Assembly (NCBI RefSeq): GCF_963169125.1 | Contig: NC_084795.1 | Location: forward strand, 257,791,042 to 257,855,041 | Length of the DNA: 64,000 nucleotides | Origin: Humulus lupulus | Taxonomy: Eukaryota; Streptophyta; Magnoliopsida; Rosales; Cannabaceae | Direction of reading: 5' to 3' | In this document: piece by piece, positions 20,732-31,289 of the stretch | Layout of the letters: each line of letters opens with the position of its first letter | Numbering within the stretch: the first letter of the stretch is position 1 | Translations under genes and position numbers: made by a program | The notes under the pieces: model-generated | Databases searched by the model: none | Told to the model about the DNA's origin: nothing | The model's input: the letters and a program-made list of their open reading frames with translations, nothing else

Positions 20732-23200
20732 TGTAACGTCGTGGTTACTCCAAGATCGTTACTGTGCTTAACTCACTAGTTGAGTCATTTGGTTATAAAC
20801 ATGAATCTAGGTGTTATAAAAGGCTAAGGTGAAAATTTCGATCAAGAGGAAATGATATATTTTATTTAAAACATAAAACTGTACATGGGCCCATAAAAGC
20901 ATTTACAAGTTATTTACAATCCAAAACGGCCATTACAGTGTAAAAATTACAACCTGCCGACCTAAGCAACAAAAAACGCCTAGTTCCTCTGAGAAACACC
21001 TTAGCCGTGGTGGTCAAGCGGCTGCATATGTACACATCGCTACCTAAGCTCTCCACTCAAGGTTGGGTGAGCTTTTCTTTCCCTTTACCTGCACCACATA
21101 GCACTCGTGAGCCAATGCTTAGTAATAAAACGCATTACTACATGCATATAATATCAAATGATGATCAAGATAATCATACAGAGCTTATAGCCCTAAACAG
21201 ATGAGTGAATATCACTTCAAGGTTCTGGTAACCATGCTGGGGTCTGTAGCCCTAATCAAATAATATTGAGATTCTGATAATCATACTGGGGCATGTAGCC
21301 CTAATCAGATAAGTGACTGATGAATAAGTCACTAACTTGAAATCAGATGAGTGACTGATGAGTAAGTCACTAGTTTGAACCAGATGAGTGACTATGGAGT
21401 CACAAACTTTAATCGGATGAGTGACTGATGAGTGAGTCACTAGTTTGGGCTTTACATCTTTAGCCATGTGATGATGCAGTCAACTAGGCCTTCTGGCCCT
21501 GGCTCTAAGTAACTAGCCATTAGGCTAGACAAGCACTTTTATTTTTCATCGAACTTAAGGTCGGTCAAGCATTTCATGCTCAGGACGATAATGCTTATGT
21601 CGATTAGATCTAATCTTTTCAGCTTGCGTTACACACACTAATACCGTTCTTGATTCATAAGCCAATACCATACGACCAATGCTCAATACTACTGTCGAAC
21701 TTGACTAATGAGTCATAGCTTCACAGTTAATACCGACACCATTGCTGATTCTGACTAACGAGTCAGTGCCATTCACAAGTATGCAAGTTTTGCTAAGCAT
21801 TTGATATGCAATCAATTTCCACATATACATCACTCAACATGCCTCAATAATAATCATGCATGTCACATATGGGGAGCATTTTTCTTACCTCTGGTTCGAG
21901 CGAAAAATAATACAAAAATGATTGATTCCTTTGATTCGTTAGTGGTCACCTAGTCATAACCAAATATAACCTCCATCAATGAAAATGAGAAATGAAAGGT
22001 TCATGACCTAAACCTCACTCCCATAACCTAGAATAGTACCCAAATGGTGAGTAGATTCGATCTCGAGCCTTAGGAATGGAAACCCCAAGCCAAAAATCCT
22101 CAAAAGTGCTCAAAATAGGAATCTGGAAAAGCAGGGTAGCGCTACAGCACTGCCTCCCTAGCGCCCCAGTCCTACAAGCAGGGAAGTTTTGCCTTGGCTA
22201 GCGCTGTAGCGCTAGGACCAGGCAGAACTGCCTTGGTTTTTCCCACCTTCAATTCTTCCATTTCCCAACCTTACAAAACATGCTCCCAAACGCCATCCAA
22301 ACCCCCAAATGAACCCAAATATCTACTCTACATGTCCTAGGCGTCATAACCCAAGCAACCCTTGCCGAAACTCCCATCAATTCTCATCTATCAACCTTAA
22401 AAATCCAGCTGAAAACCAAAAGGAAAATAGGGCAAAAAACTAGAGTTTTAATGGTTAAAAATTTACCTCAAGCTCAATATAGAACCCGCTTCAATGATGG
22501 AACACAACCCTATGCCCTCAAGACTCACTTCCCTAGCTTGGTTCCTCAAATGAAGCTCAAAATCCAAAGGAAAAAGAAGGAAAAAAAACTATTGGGAGAA
22601 GAAGAACTAGATACTATGTTTTTGCAAGTTCTACAGCCTTCAAATGGCTAATATATCTCTTAAGGTCAAAATACCATATTGCCCCTAAGTTTAAATAAAA
22701 CCCTTAACAACCATTAAGGGCAAAACTGTCCTTTCTCGCCTATTTCATTAATTATAAATAATGCTCTCCAATTCCTGTTATTTCCAATATTCTCAAATAC
22801 CAATAAATCATATCCCATTACCCTTTAATTCTCAATAATGTTCTAATCCTCAAATTACCCCGAGACTCACCCCGAGCCCCGAAATCAACCCTGACCGAAC
22901 CGCTAACCTGCATTAAAAGATCGTCTCATGCCAAAAATCTCAAACAAATCCACATTATAATGTGGCCTGACCAATAGTTCACCAACATGCATGTAAATAC
23001 ACAATTATGCCCTCACCGGCCAAATTACAAAAATTCCCCTATCAAGAAATGTAGACCCACATGCATGCATTTAACATCATATAATAATATAATTCACATA
23101 AACATGCATATAATCATTTAATGGCATAATAAATCAATTATGGCCCTCCCGGCCTACTAATCCGACCATTAAACCTCATTAGGGATTTTGAGGCATTACA
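20732..23200 (-). repeat. 3' LTR of the minus-strand gypsy element
   Basis: The LTR of 2,469 bp reads TGTAATGCCTC...CGTTACA on the minus strand. It is preceded (minus sense) by a purine tract complementary to ACTATCCCCTCCTTA at 23201-23215. It carries several tandem AGTGACTGATGA-type repeats at about 21310-21445 and the conserved block at 21047-21119. It is related to, but clearly diverged from, the LTR at 10380-12551. Confidence 0.88.
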
Positions 23201-23626
23201 ACTATCCCCTCCTTACATAAATTTCGTCCTCGAAATTTACCTGAACAGCTCGAGATTCTCATTCTACATATCTAACTCCAGCTCCCAGGTCACTTCCTCG
23301 ACCTTACTATTCCTCCATAACACCTTAACCAAAGGTATCGTCTTATTCTTGAGGACCTTGTCCTTTCTGTCAAGTATCTGGACTGGCTATTCCTCATAGG
23401 AGAGATTTGCCTCAAGCTCTAGATCTTCATAACTCAAGACATGAGTCACATCAAATACATATCTTCGAAGAGTTTAAACAAGAAATACGTTATGCACGAC
23501 TGACAATGTTGGTGGTAAGGCCAACCTATAAGCCACCTGACCAATCCTCTCCAGGATTTCAAATGGACCTACAAATCTAGGACTCAACTTGCCCTTTTTC
23601 CCAAATCTTCTCACCCCTTTCCATGG
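23201..23626 (-). pseudogene. Integrase C-terminal remnant of the minus-strand gypsy element
   Basis: The minus-strand frame at 23474-23626 encodes [18 protein letters not shown] and [20 protein letters not shown], the GPY/F module of a Tekay-like integrase. The chromodomain part follows toward 23240 in broken frames. At about 23624 the homology stops abruptly and plus-strand reverse transcriptase sequence begins head-to-head. The junction lies at a CCATGG palindrome. Confidence 0.85.
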
Positions 23627-24839
23627 CGAGTTCTTGGATGTGTTTCCTGAGGATTTTCTTGGGTTAGCGCCGCGTAGAGAGATTGAGTTTGTTATTGAGT
23701 TGGCACCATGGACAGAGCCAGTGTCGAGGGCACCATATAGGATGGCACCGGCGGAATTGAAAGAGTTAAAGATACAGCTGCAGGAGCTTCTGGATTTGGG
23801 GTTCATCAGACCTAGTTACTCGCCGTGGGGTGCTCCAGTTCTGTTTGTTAAGAAGAAGGACGGGACTCTGAGGATGTGTATTCACTATCGAGAATTGAAC
23901 AAGTTAACAATTAAGAATAAGTATCCCCTACCAAGAATTGATGACTTGTTCGATCAGCTGCAGGGTAAGACGGTGTTCTCAAAGATTGATCTTCGATCTG
24001 GTTATCACCAGCTGAGGATCAAGGATGAGGACATACCTAAGACGGCCTTCCGGACACGGTATGGGCATTATGAGTTCTTGGTCATGTCTTTTGGTTTGAC
24101 CAATGCCCTAGCAGCCTTTATGGACTTAATGAACAGGGTGTTCAAGGATTTCCTAGACCAGTTTGTTATAGTTTTCATCGATGACATCCTGGTGTATTCC
24201 AGCTCAGATGCGGAGCACGAGTTCCATCTTTGACAGGTTCTCCAGAGGTTGAGAGAACATCAGTTGTATGCTAAGTTTAAGAAGTGTGAGTTTTGGTTAC
24301 CTGAAGTGACATTCCTTGGACACATTGTAGGTGCAGATGGGATTAAGGTTGATCCGTCTAAGATAGAGGCAGTTAGGGATTGGCCGAGGCCAAGGAATGC
24401 CTCGGAGGTGCAGAGTTTTCTGGGATTAGCAGGGTACTACAGGCGGTTTGTAGAGGGCTTCTCGAAGATAGCAGCACCCATGACAGAATTGACAAGAAAG
24501 AACCTGAAGTTTATCTGGTCAGACAAGTGTGAAGACAGTTTTTAGGAATTGAAGCGACGACTTATTACAGCGCCAGTGTTGAGTCTGCCTTCGGGGGAAG
24601 GGAAGTTTGTTGTTTATTGCGATGCATCGAGGTTGGGCTTAGGCTGTGTGTTGATGCAGAATGAGAAGGTTATAGCTTATGCATCACGACAGCTGAAAGA
24701 GTATGAGCAACGGTATCCTACTCATGACTTGGAGTTGGCAGCAGTGGTTTTTGCCTTGAAGATTTGGCGACATTATCTCTATGGGGAGAAGTGTGAGGTG
24801 TACACTGATCATAAGAGCCTGAAGTATTTCTTTACATAG
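23627..24839 (+). pseudogene. Gypsy reverse transcriptase and RNase H
   Basis: RT motifs are [44 protein letters not shown] and the active site FIDDILVYS, all in one frame up to a TGA at 24231 (an Arg codon in the sister copy). After it come LRVKDWPRP-type RT-thumb sequence, a TAG at 24543 (CAG in the sister copy), RNase H with [10 protein letters not shown] and TDHKSLKYF, and a TAG at 24837 (again CAG in the sister). Apart from the three stops the frame is open, so this copy is better preserved than the one at 14719-16031. Confidence 0.9.
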
Positions 24840-26477
24840 AAGGACCTGAATATGAGACAGAGGCGTTGGCTGGAGCTGGTAAAGGATTATGATTGTGATA
24901 TTCTTTATCATCCAGGAAAAGCCAATGTAGTGGTTGATGCTTTGAGCCACAGAGGTCCAGGACAGTTGTATAGTTCTGTTCAGATTTCAAGGAAGTTAGC
25001 TGATGAGATGGTTAGAGCGAGGATAGAGTTGGTGGTGGGCTGGTTGGCTAATATTACTCTACAGTCGACCCTGCTAGAGCGGATCAAAGAGGGGCAGTGG
25101 ACAGATGCTCAGTTGCAGAGGGTTAGAGAGGATGCCTTAGCGGGAATAGCTAAGGACTATTCTATCTCTGAGGTTGGTTTACTTCGGTATCAGGGACGAA
25201 TTTGTGTTCCAGCTGATGAGGGGATCAGACGAGAGATACTAGATGAGTCTCATACGACGCCGTACTCACTTCATCCGGGTACCACGAAGATGTATCAGGA
25301 TCTACGGACTTTGTATTGGTGGCCCGGGATGAAGAGGGATGTGGTTGAGTACGTTGCCAGATGTTTGACCTGTCAGCAGGTGAAAGCTGAGCATCAGCGA
25401 CCAGCAGGGTTGCTTCAGCCTTTGGGTATTCCTGAATGGAAATGGGAGGACATTACCATGGACTTTGTGGGAGGTTTGCCCAGGACAGTAGGACTTCATG
25501 ATTCCGTGTGGGTGATAGTTGATAGATACACCAAGTCAGCCCATTTCCTTCTAGCGAGGTCGACATATACTGTGGATTAGTATGCTGAGCTGTATGTGAG
25601 GGAGATCGTACGTCTCCATGGGGTTCCTAAGTCTATAGTGTCAGACCGGGATCCTATCTTCACTTCCAAGTTTTGGGGTAGTTTACAGAAAGCTTTGGGA
25701 ACTCAGTTGAAGTTCAGTACAACCTTTCATCCTCAGACTGATGGACAGTCTGAGAGGACGATCCAGGTGTTGGAGGATATGCTCAGAGCATGTGTGATTG
25801 ATTTTGAGGGTTCATGGAGTAAGTTCCTTCCGTTGATTGAATTCTCATACAACAATAGTTATCAGTCAACGATTGGAGTGGCTCCCTATGAGATGTTATA
25901 TGGGAGGAAGTGTAGATCACCCATTCATTGGGATGAGATGGGTGAGAGGAGATATTTGGGGCCAGATATGGTACAGAAGACAAGTGATGCCATAGAGAAG
26001 ATCCGGGCTAGGATGCTCGCATCTCAGAGTAGGCAGAAGAGCTACGCTGATCCTAAGCGTAGGGACGTGGAGTTCCAGGTTGGGGACCACGTCTTCCTTC
26101 GAGTTTCACCTCTGCGAGGGGTGAGGAGGTTTGGTAAGAAGGGCAAGCTAAGCCCTAGATTCATTGGACCATTTGAGATCCTGGAAAGGATTGGTCAGGT
26201 GGCTTACAGGTTAGCATTGTCGCCATCGTTGTCTGGAGTTCATGATGTGTTCCATGTCTCCATGCTTCGGAAGTATGTCTCAGATGTGACTCATGTATTG
26301 AGGCATCAAGATCTGGAGTTACAGGCAGATTTGGCTTATGAAGAGCAACCAGTTCAGATCTTGGATCGAAAAGATAAGGTGTTGCGGAATAAGACAATTC
26401 CTCTGGTTAAAGTGTTATGGAGGAATAGTAAGGTCGAGGAGGCGACCTGGGAGCTTGAGACAGCTATGCAGGATTAG
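24840..26477 (+). pseudogene. Gypsy integrase with chromodomain-like end
   Basis: The open frame at 24852-25580 carries the zinc module (SLHPGTTKMYQD ... CLTCQQ) and the start of the core (DITMDFVGGLPRT). A TAG at 25578 replaces CAG in the phrase VDQY. The core resumes at 25596 with [14 protein letters not shown] and [30 protein letters not shown] and [16 protein letters not shown] form the GPY/F and chromodomain-like parts. The last TAG (26475) again lies at a codon that is CAG in the sister copy. The catalytic D, D and E are all kept. Confidence 0.9.
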
Positions 26478-26534
26478 TATCCGGAGTTGTTCAGGTAAAT
26501 TTCGAGGACGAAATTCTCATTAGGAGGGGATAGT

Positions 26535-28713
26535 TGTAACAACCCAAATTCACTAATAAGGCTTAAGGGCCTTGATTAGTGTGCCTGGAGGGCATAATGG
26601 GAATTATGTGTGGTTTTAATGATTAAGATGTATGATTATGATTTTAAGCATGTTATATGACTATGTGTATTATGTTATGTGATAATTGTGCTATGTGATT
26701 TGTACCACGTGGGTGTGGTGATATCAATGTGATGAACGTGCCGAGACGGTCCTAGAAAGCTAAATAATGGTAACTGGTGATTTGGTAACTTGTGTAACTG
26801 TTAGTAACCATAGAGAGTAATAGGTTTTGCTGGAAAAGTGGTAGAACTGTAAAGTAAGTAAAAGACAAGCGTGCCCTTGAGGTTTAGTTAGAAAGGGATA
26901 TTTATGGAGGGGTAGAGTGGTCTTTTGGCAGTGAATAGGTGAATTTCTGCTAAAGGAAAATACAATACGTATAACAGTTTGGGAAATTGGTTTATGCTGA
27001 ATTTTGGAGACCTAGAAATAGAGCAAAAGAAAGATAGAAGAGGGAAGCTGAATTTGGCTCTTGGAAGGAGAATCAAGGGGGTTTGAAGTTATCAATCAAG
27101 CCTAGGCTAAGAATACTCAGAGGTAAGGACTTAGCTATGATTTTTTTAAGTTTCAAGTCTGGTTTTTAGAAGATAAGCATGAATTGAAACAAGTTGGTGG
27201 CTGGTTTTGCATAAATTCAGAATTGGAATAATCAAAAGAGAAGGTGGTTTTAAGCTAGAGGTTGGACTCTCCATTCAAGGTAAGGATTCTGTGTAATTTT
27301 AAAGCTTATTTCTGTTGTGAATTAGGGAATTTGAAGTGTGGTTTGGGTTTAGGTTTAAGCTTTCAATTTTTTGGTTTAAGTTACTAAGGCATGGAACTCA
27401 AGAGTGAATTTTGGGAATGATTGTGTAATTGAGCTAGGGGATGGCGTTTCTAGGTTGTTGTGTGGTCTATTAGGGGTGTTGAGTTGGTTTTGGGGCTTAG
27501 GTATGAGTTTGGAATGATTTGGAATGGTTTGGGTTCGGGAAAAACTTAAGAGAAACCCCAGAATTCTGGGCTCGCGAAGGAGCGCCGCAGCGCTGTTCTT
27601 GCGCGCCGCGGCACAAGGCTGTTTCTGGGCAGAGTGTGTTCTCTGACTTGCTGGGCGCCGTGGCCCTATAGGGCTGCGCCGCGGCACTAGGCCAATTTCA
27701 GGACATGGGATTTTGCAATTTTGAGCCTTTGCTCCGGGGGTTCGGGGGATGCCTTCGGTGCATTGTTTTAGGGCTTTGGGGGTTCCGAGAGTGTGGGATT
27801 GGTTCCGGAAAGTAGTTTTGGATTGGTTAATGACAAAGGATGTTTCATTTATGTTGTGATTAGGTCTTTGGAGAGGCTCGGGATAGTGGACCGTGCTCGC
27901 GGCTTCGTGGCATCAGAAATTAGTGTATTGAAAGGTAAGAAAACTGCACCCAGTTGTATGATTGTGATGGGACTAAGTGCTCCCGAAAGATATATCGTGT
28001 CAACGTTGGTATTACGCCATGGGACATGTAAAAGCGGTCTAAGAGTGCCGTACATGATTTTAGCGCACAGGGCGCGAATTGGCCACTGGGAGCCAAGAAC
28101 AACGGGATAACGGAGGGAGCGGCCTGAGGGCGCTAGCCCTGGTTATCGTTTGTGAATTGTGAACATTATGAACTGAAATGCCTAGTATGTGGAATACTCG
28201 ATTATACTGACTGATGATATATCTGAGTATATGTGATGCAATGTGAGATGTTGACTTGTCTGTTAATTGTTCATGCTCTGTTATTGATGTGTTTTCTTGC
28301 TGGGCCTTGGCTCACGGGTGCTACGTGGTGCAAGTAAAGGCAAGGGCAAGCTGGACCAAGCCTGAGGTGGAGAGCTCCGAGGTGAAATGTACATAGCCAG
28401 CTGTTCGATCACCATGGTCGAGGAGTGAGTCAGGACAGGGATCTACCTAACTGCTCGTTTTGCCTTAGTATGGCTGGTTAATGTATTTGAACCTTGTAAC
28501 TTTTGTAAACGGCCTTTAAACTGATATTTTTGGGGTCCCGTGTAAATAAACAAAGTTTTTTTTTAATGAAAATGTGGCCTTTGAAACCAAAACGCTTTCA
28601 ACCCTAGTTCCTTAATAGTTTCAATAACACGATTTTATTTAAATGACTTGGTTAGCAAGTCTGGCACTTTATAAACACACAGTGTAACGGTCTTGGCTAT
28701 CCAGGGCGTTACA
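26535..28713 (+). repeat. 3' LTR of the truncated plus-strand gypsy element
   Basis: The LTR begins TGTAACAACCC after the purine tract GGAGGGGATAGT and ends GGCGTTACA, 2,179 bp. GC-rich CGCCGCGGC patches occur at about 27580-27690. The conserved block with TGCAAGTAAAGG is at 28299-28378. The reading frame at 27793-28110 in it has no similarity I recognise. Confidence 0.85.
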
Positions 28714-30272
28714 CTCTAATACCATTCTTGACTCATAAGCCAATACCATACGACCGGTGCAGAATACTATTGCCAAACTTGACTAATGAGTCACAGCTTC
28801 ACAGTTAATACCGACACCATTGCTGATTCTGACTAAGGAGTTAGTGCCATTCACAAGTAAGAAAGTTTTGCTAAGCATTTGATATGCAATCAATGTCCAC
28901 ATATACATCACTCAACACGCCTCAATAATAACCATGCATGTCACATATGGGGTGCATTTTTCTAACCTCTGGTTCGAACGAGAAATAATACAAGAACGAT
29001 CAATTCCTTTGATTCCTTAGCGGTCACCTAGTCATAACCAAATATAACCTCCATCAATGAAAATGAGCAATGAAAGGTTCATGACCTAAACCTCACTCTC
29101 GGGACCTCGAATAGTACCCAAACAGTGAGTAGATTTGATCCCGAGCCTTAGGAATTGAAACCCCGAGCCAAAATCCCTCAAAAGTGCTCAAAATAGGAAT
29201 CTGGAAAGGCAGGGTAGCATTACAGCGCTGCCCCCTTAGCGCCCCAGCGCTACAAGCAAGGAAGTTTTGCTCTGGCTAGCGCTGTAGCGCCCTCCTTTGG
29301 GTGTTGTAGCGCTAGGACTAGGCAAAACTGCCCTGGTTTTTCCCTCCTTCGATTCTTCCATTTCCAACCTTAAACAACATGCTCCCAAACTCCATCCAAA
29401 TCCCCAAATGAACCGAAATATCTACTCTACATGTCCTAGGCATCATAACCTAAGCAACCCTTGCCAAAACTCCCATCAATTCTCATCTATCAACCTTAAA
29501 AATTCAGCTAAAAACCAAAAGGAAAACAGGGCAAAAGGCTAGAGTTTTAATGGTTAAAAACTTACCTCAACCTCAGTATAGAACCCTCTTCAATGATGGA
29601 ACACAACCCTATGCCCTCAAGACTCATTTCCCTAGCTTTGTTCCTCAAATAAAGCTCAAAAAATCCAAAGGAAAAAGAAGGCGAAAAAACTATCTAGAGA
29701 AGAAGAACTAGATACTCTATTTTTGCAAGTTTTACAGCCTTCAAATGGCTGATATATATCTTAAGGTAAAAAGACCATATTGCCCCTAACTTTAAATAAA
29801 ACCCTTAACAACCATCAAGGGCAAAACCGTCCTTTCCTGCCTATTTCGTTAATTATAAATAACGCTCTCCAATTCCATTATTTCCAATATTCTCAAATAC
29901 TAATAAGTCATATCCCATTACCTTTTTATTCCCGGTAATGTTCTAATCCTCAAATTACCCCAAGACTCACCGCTAACCTACATTAAAAGATCTTCTCATG
30001 CTGAAAAACTCGAACAAATCCACATTATAATGTGGTCTCGTCAATAGTTCACCAACATGCATGTAAATACACAATTATGCCTTCAACGGGCCAAATTACC
30101 AAAATGCCCCTATCAAGAAATGTGGACCCCATATGCATGCATTTATCATGATATAATAATATAATTCACATAAGCATGAATATAATCATTTAATGGCATA
30201 ATAAATCAATTATGGCCCTCCCGGCCTACTAATCCGACCATTAAACCTCATTAGGGATTTTGGGGCATTACA
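28714..30272 (-). repeat. Truncated 5' LTR of the minus-strand gypsy element
   Basis: The segment aligns with about 21635-23200 of the 3' LTR. Shared runs include CATAAGCCAATACCATACGA and TTCACAAGTA. It is cut at 28714, where the plus-strand gypsy 3' LTR ends. The aligned parts differ at scattered positions, so both are old. Confidence 0.85.
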
Positions 30273-30359
30273 ATATATAATGTAATTATGTACTGCAAAT
30301 AAAAAATAAAAAATTTGATAAATGTTAAAAAAAAAAACTTAACATACCCATGTTTGTTT

Positions 30360-30470
30360 GGCTGTTTTTGTCACTCACCATGTGCCTGCTTTATGGTGAG
30401 TATCCATCCAGCTATCCGGGATCGGCTCAATAGTTGTCCAGTCTTTAAATTGCATTGTCACGTACATATT
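30360..30470 (-). pseudogene. Small CACTA-gene remnant
   Basis: On the minus strand the bases encode MQFKDWTTIEPIPDSWMDTH followed by HKAGTW. This looks like a short piece of the Transposase_24-type second gene of a CACTA element. It shares context with the remnant at 20380-20640 across the gypsy insertion. Assignment is by general resemblance only. Confidence 0.35.
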
Positions 30471-30550
30471 TTTTTTTAAAAAAAAAGATTATTTAAACGT
30501 AAATAAGAAATGAAAACTTAAAAGTAATTAATTAACTATCTTTTTTGTAG

Positions 30551-30756
30551 CCATTACAAGAAAATAAACATTTAAATGCTATACAGGAAAGACATTGTAG
30601 ACATTTAATGTCTCCCCCCAGGAGAGACGTTGTTGGAGGAGCCATCTAAAGGTATCCTACGATGATTCCAGGGGGAGACTTTGTAGACATTCAACGTCTT
30701 CCCCTGGGAGTCATCATAGGGTGCCCTCGATACAATCACTATCTTTTGTAATGATA
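30551..30756. mobile_element. Short CACTA-derived MITE
   Basis: Its ends are CATTACAAGAAAATA and the reverse complement of CATTACAAAAGATAG. The interior has inverted GTCTCCCCC/GGGGGAGAC-type repeats that match the subterminal region of the CACTA element at 54278-54488. No coding sequence is present. A target duplication could not be confirmed. Confidence 0.5.
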
Positions 30757-31289
30757 TAGCTGGAAGAGAATTTAAAAGTTTGAATACAGAACTTTATTTG
30801 TAATATGTATAAAGCTGGTATAATCAAATATATTTACGTTGTAGAGTAAACTTAAAAGCGAGTTCTATTACTGTATATAAATTTTAATGTGAACAATTTT
30901 AGATTCAAATTCTCATATTCTCTCTTTCTATATTTATATGTAATGTCCTAAAAATAATAGTATTTTTCTTTTCCAGAACAAGCCTTCTTATTATGTGATC
31001 ATTAATTTATTTATAACTTCGAATTAATCTATCTATATATATAAATGGTTGTATAATTATATATATATATTATAATAGTATTATATATTAGTCTCTTAGA
31101 TTGGATAGTATAAAAATAGAGAAGTTACAATATAGTCAATTTGTTTATCCATTAACTAGATTAAAGTTCATAAGTGAAATATATTCTTATATCTATCTAT
31201 ATATATATTAAATTATATTCTTTACATGACTCAAAATATAAATATTGTGAAATATTTTGCTGATTCCATAACACACAAAAACGATTTAG

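Larger units (their letters stand above)
23627..28713 (+). mobile_element. 5'-truncated Ty3/gypsy element, plus strand
   Basis: This copy starts abruptly in the RT linker ([10 protein letters not shown]) and continues through RT, RNase H, integrase and chromodomain to a purine tract (26521-26534) and a 3' LTR (26535-28713). It has no gag, protease or 5' LTR. Its LTR begins TGTAACAACCC and differs strongly from the two other gypsy LTRs nearby, although the pol proteins are close relatives. Its right end abuts the broken 5' LTR of the host gypsy element at 28714. This suggests insertion into that LTR followed by deletion of everything from its own 5' end to the host element's integrase. Confidence 0.85.
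20732..30272 (-). mobile_element. Ty3/gypsy retrotransposon on the minus strand, rearranged inside
   Basis: The outer ends are TGTAACGTCG at 20732 and GGCATTACA at 30272, flanked by a perfect 5-bp duplication ATATA (20727-20731 and 30273-30277). The 3' LTR (minus sense) is 20732-23200. The 5' LTR survives only as 28714-30272. Between them are a 420-bp remnant of its integrase end (23201-23626) and a large piece of another gypsy element in the opposite orientation (about 23627-28713). The matching TSD shows that the whole block inserted as one element before being rearranged. Confidence 0.88.
10348..30549 (-). mobile_element. Deleted CACTA transposon interrupted by two gypsy elements
   Basis: The left end at 10348 is CACTACAAAAAACAGGGG followed by GCTATACCGAGAAC. 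The next CACTA bases reappear at 19926-20730 after the gypsy element and its 5-bp duplication. That stretch is full of short subterminal repeats (CGAGAAC, TCGGTAGA, GGACAT). Minus-strand coding remnants lie at about 20380-20640 and 30360-30460. After a second gypsy insertion, CACTA-type sequence continues to about 30549, where TTTTTTGTAG may be the decayed right end. With both gypsy insertions removed only about 1.1 kb remains. The right boundary is uncertain. Confidence 0.55.
864..31289 (+). other. Inferred 30.4-kb intron of the SDR gene, filled with nested transposons
   Basis: The donor GTAAGC is at 864 and the acceptor TTTAG|G ends at 31289. The Arg codon split by the intron is restored in frame. 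The interval holds at least eight identifiable elements, listed separately. Host-like intron sequence seems limited to about 866-1190, 1757-1970, 5504-5620, 10290-10347 and 30757-31289, all AT-rich and without coding potential. Removing the recognisable insertions leaves roughly one to two kilobases, a normal plant intron. Sense and antisense gypsy copies and a foldback element would all lie in the pre-mRNA. Whether such an intron is spliced is not visible from the sequence. Confidence 0.62.

Noticed and set aside
27793..28110. Open reading frame of 105 codons on the plus strand
   Set aside because: It lies fully inside a gypsy LTR (26535-28713), has no recognisable domain and is not conserved in the related LTRs.
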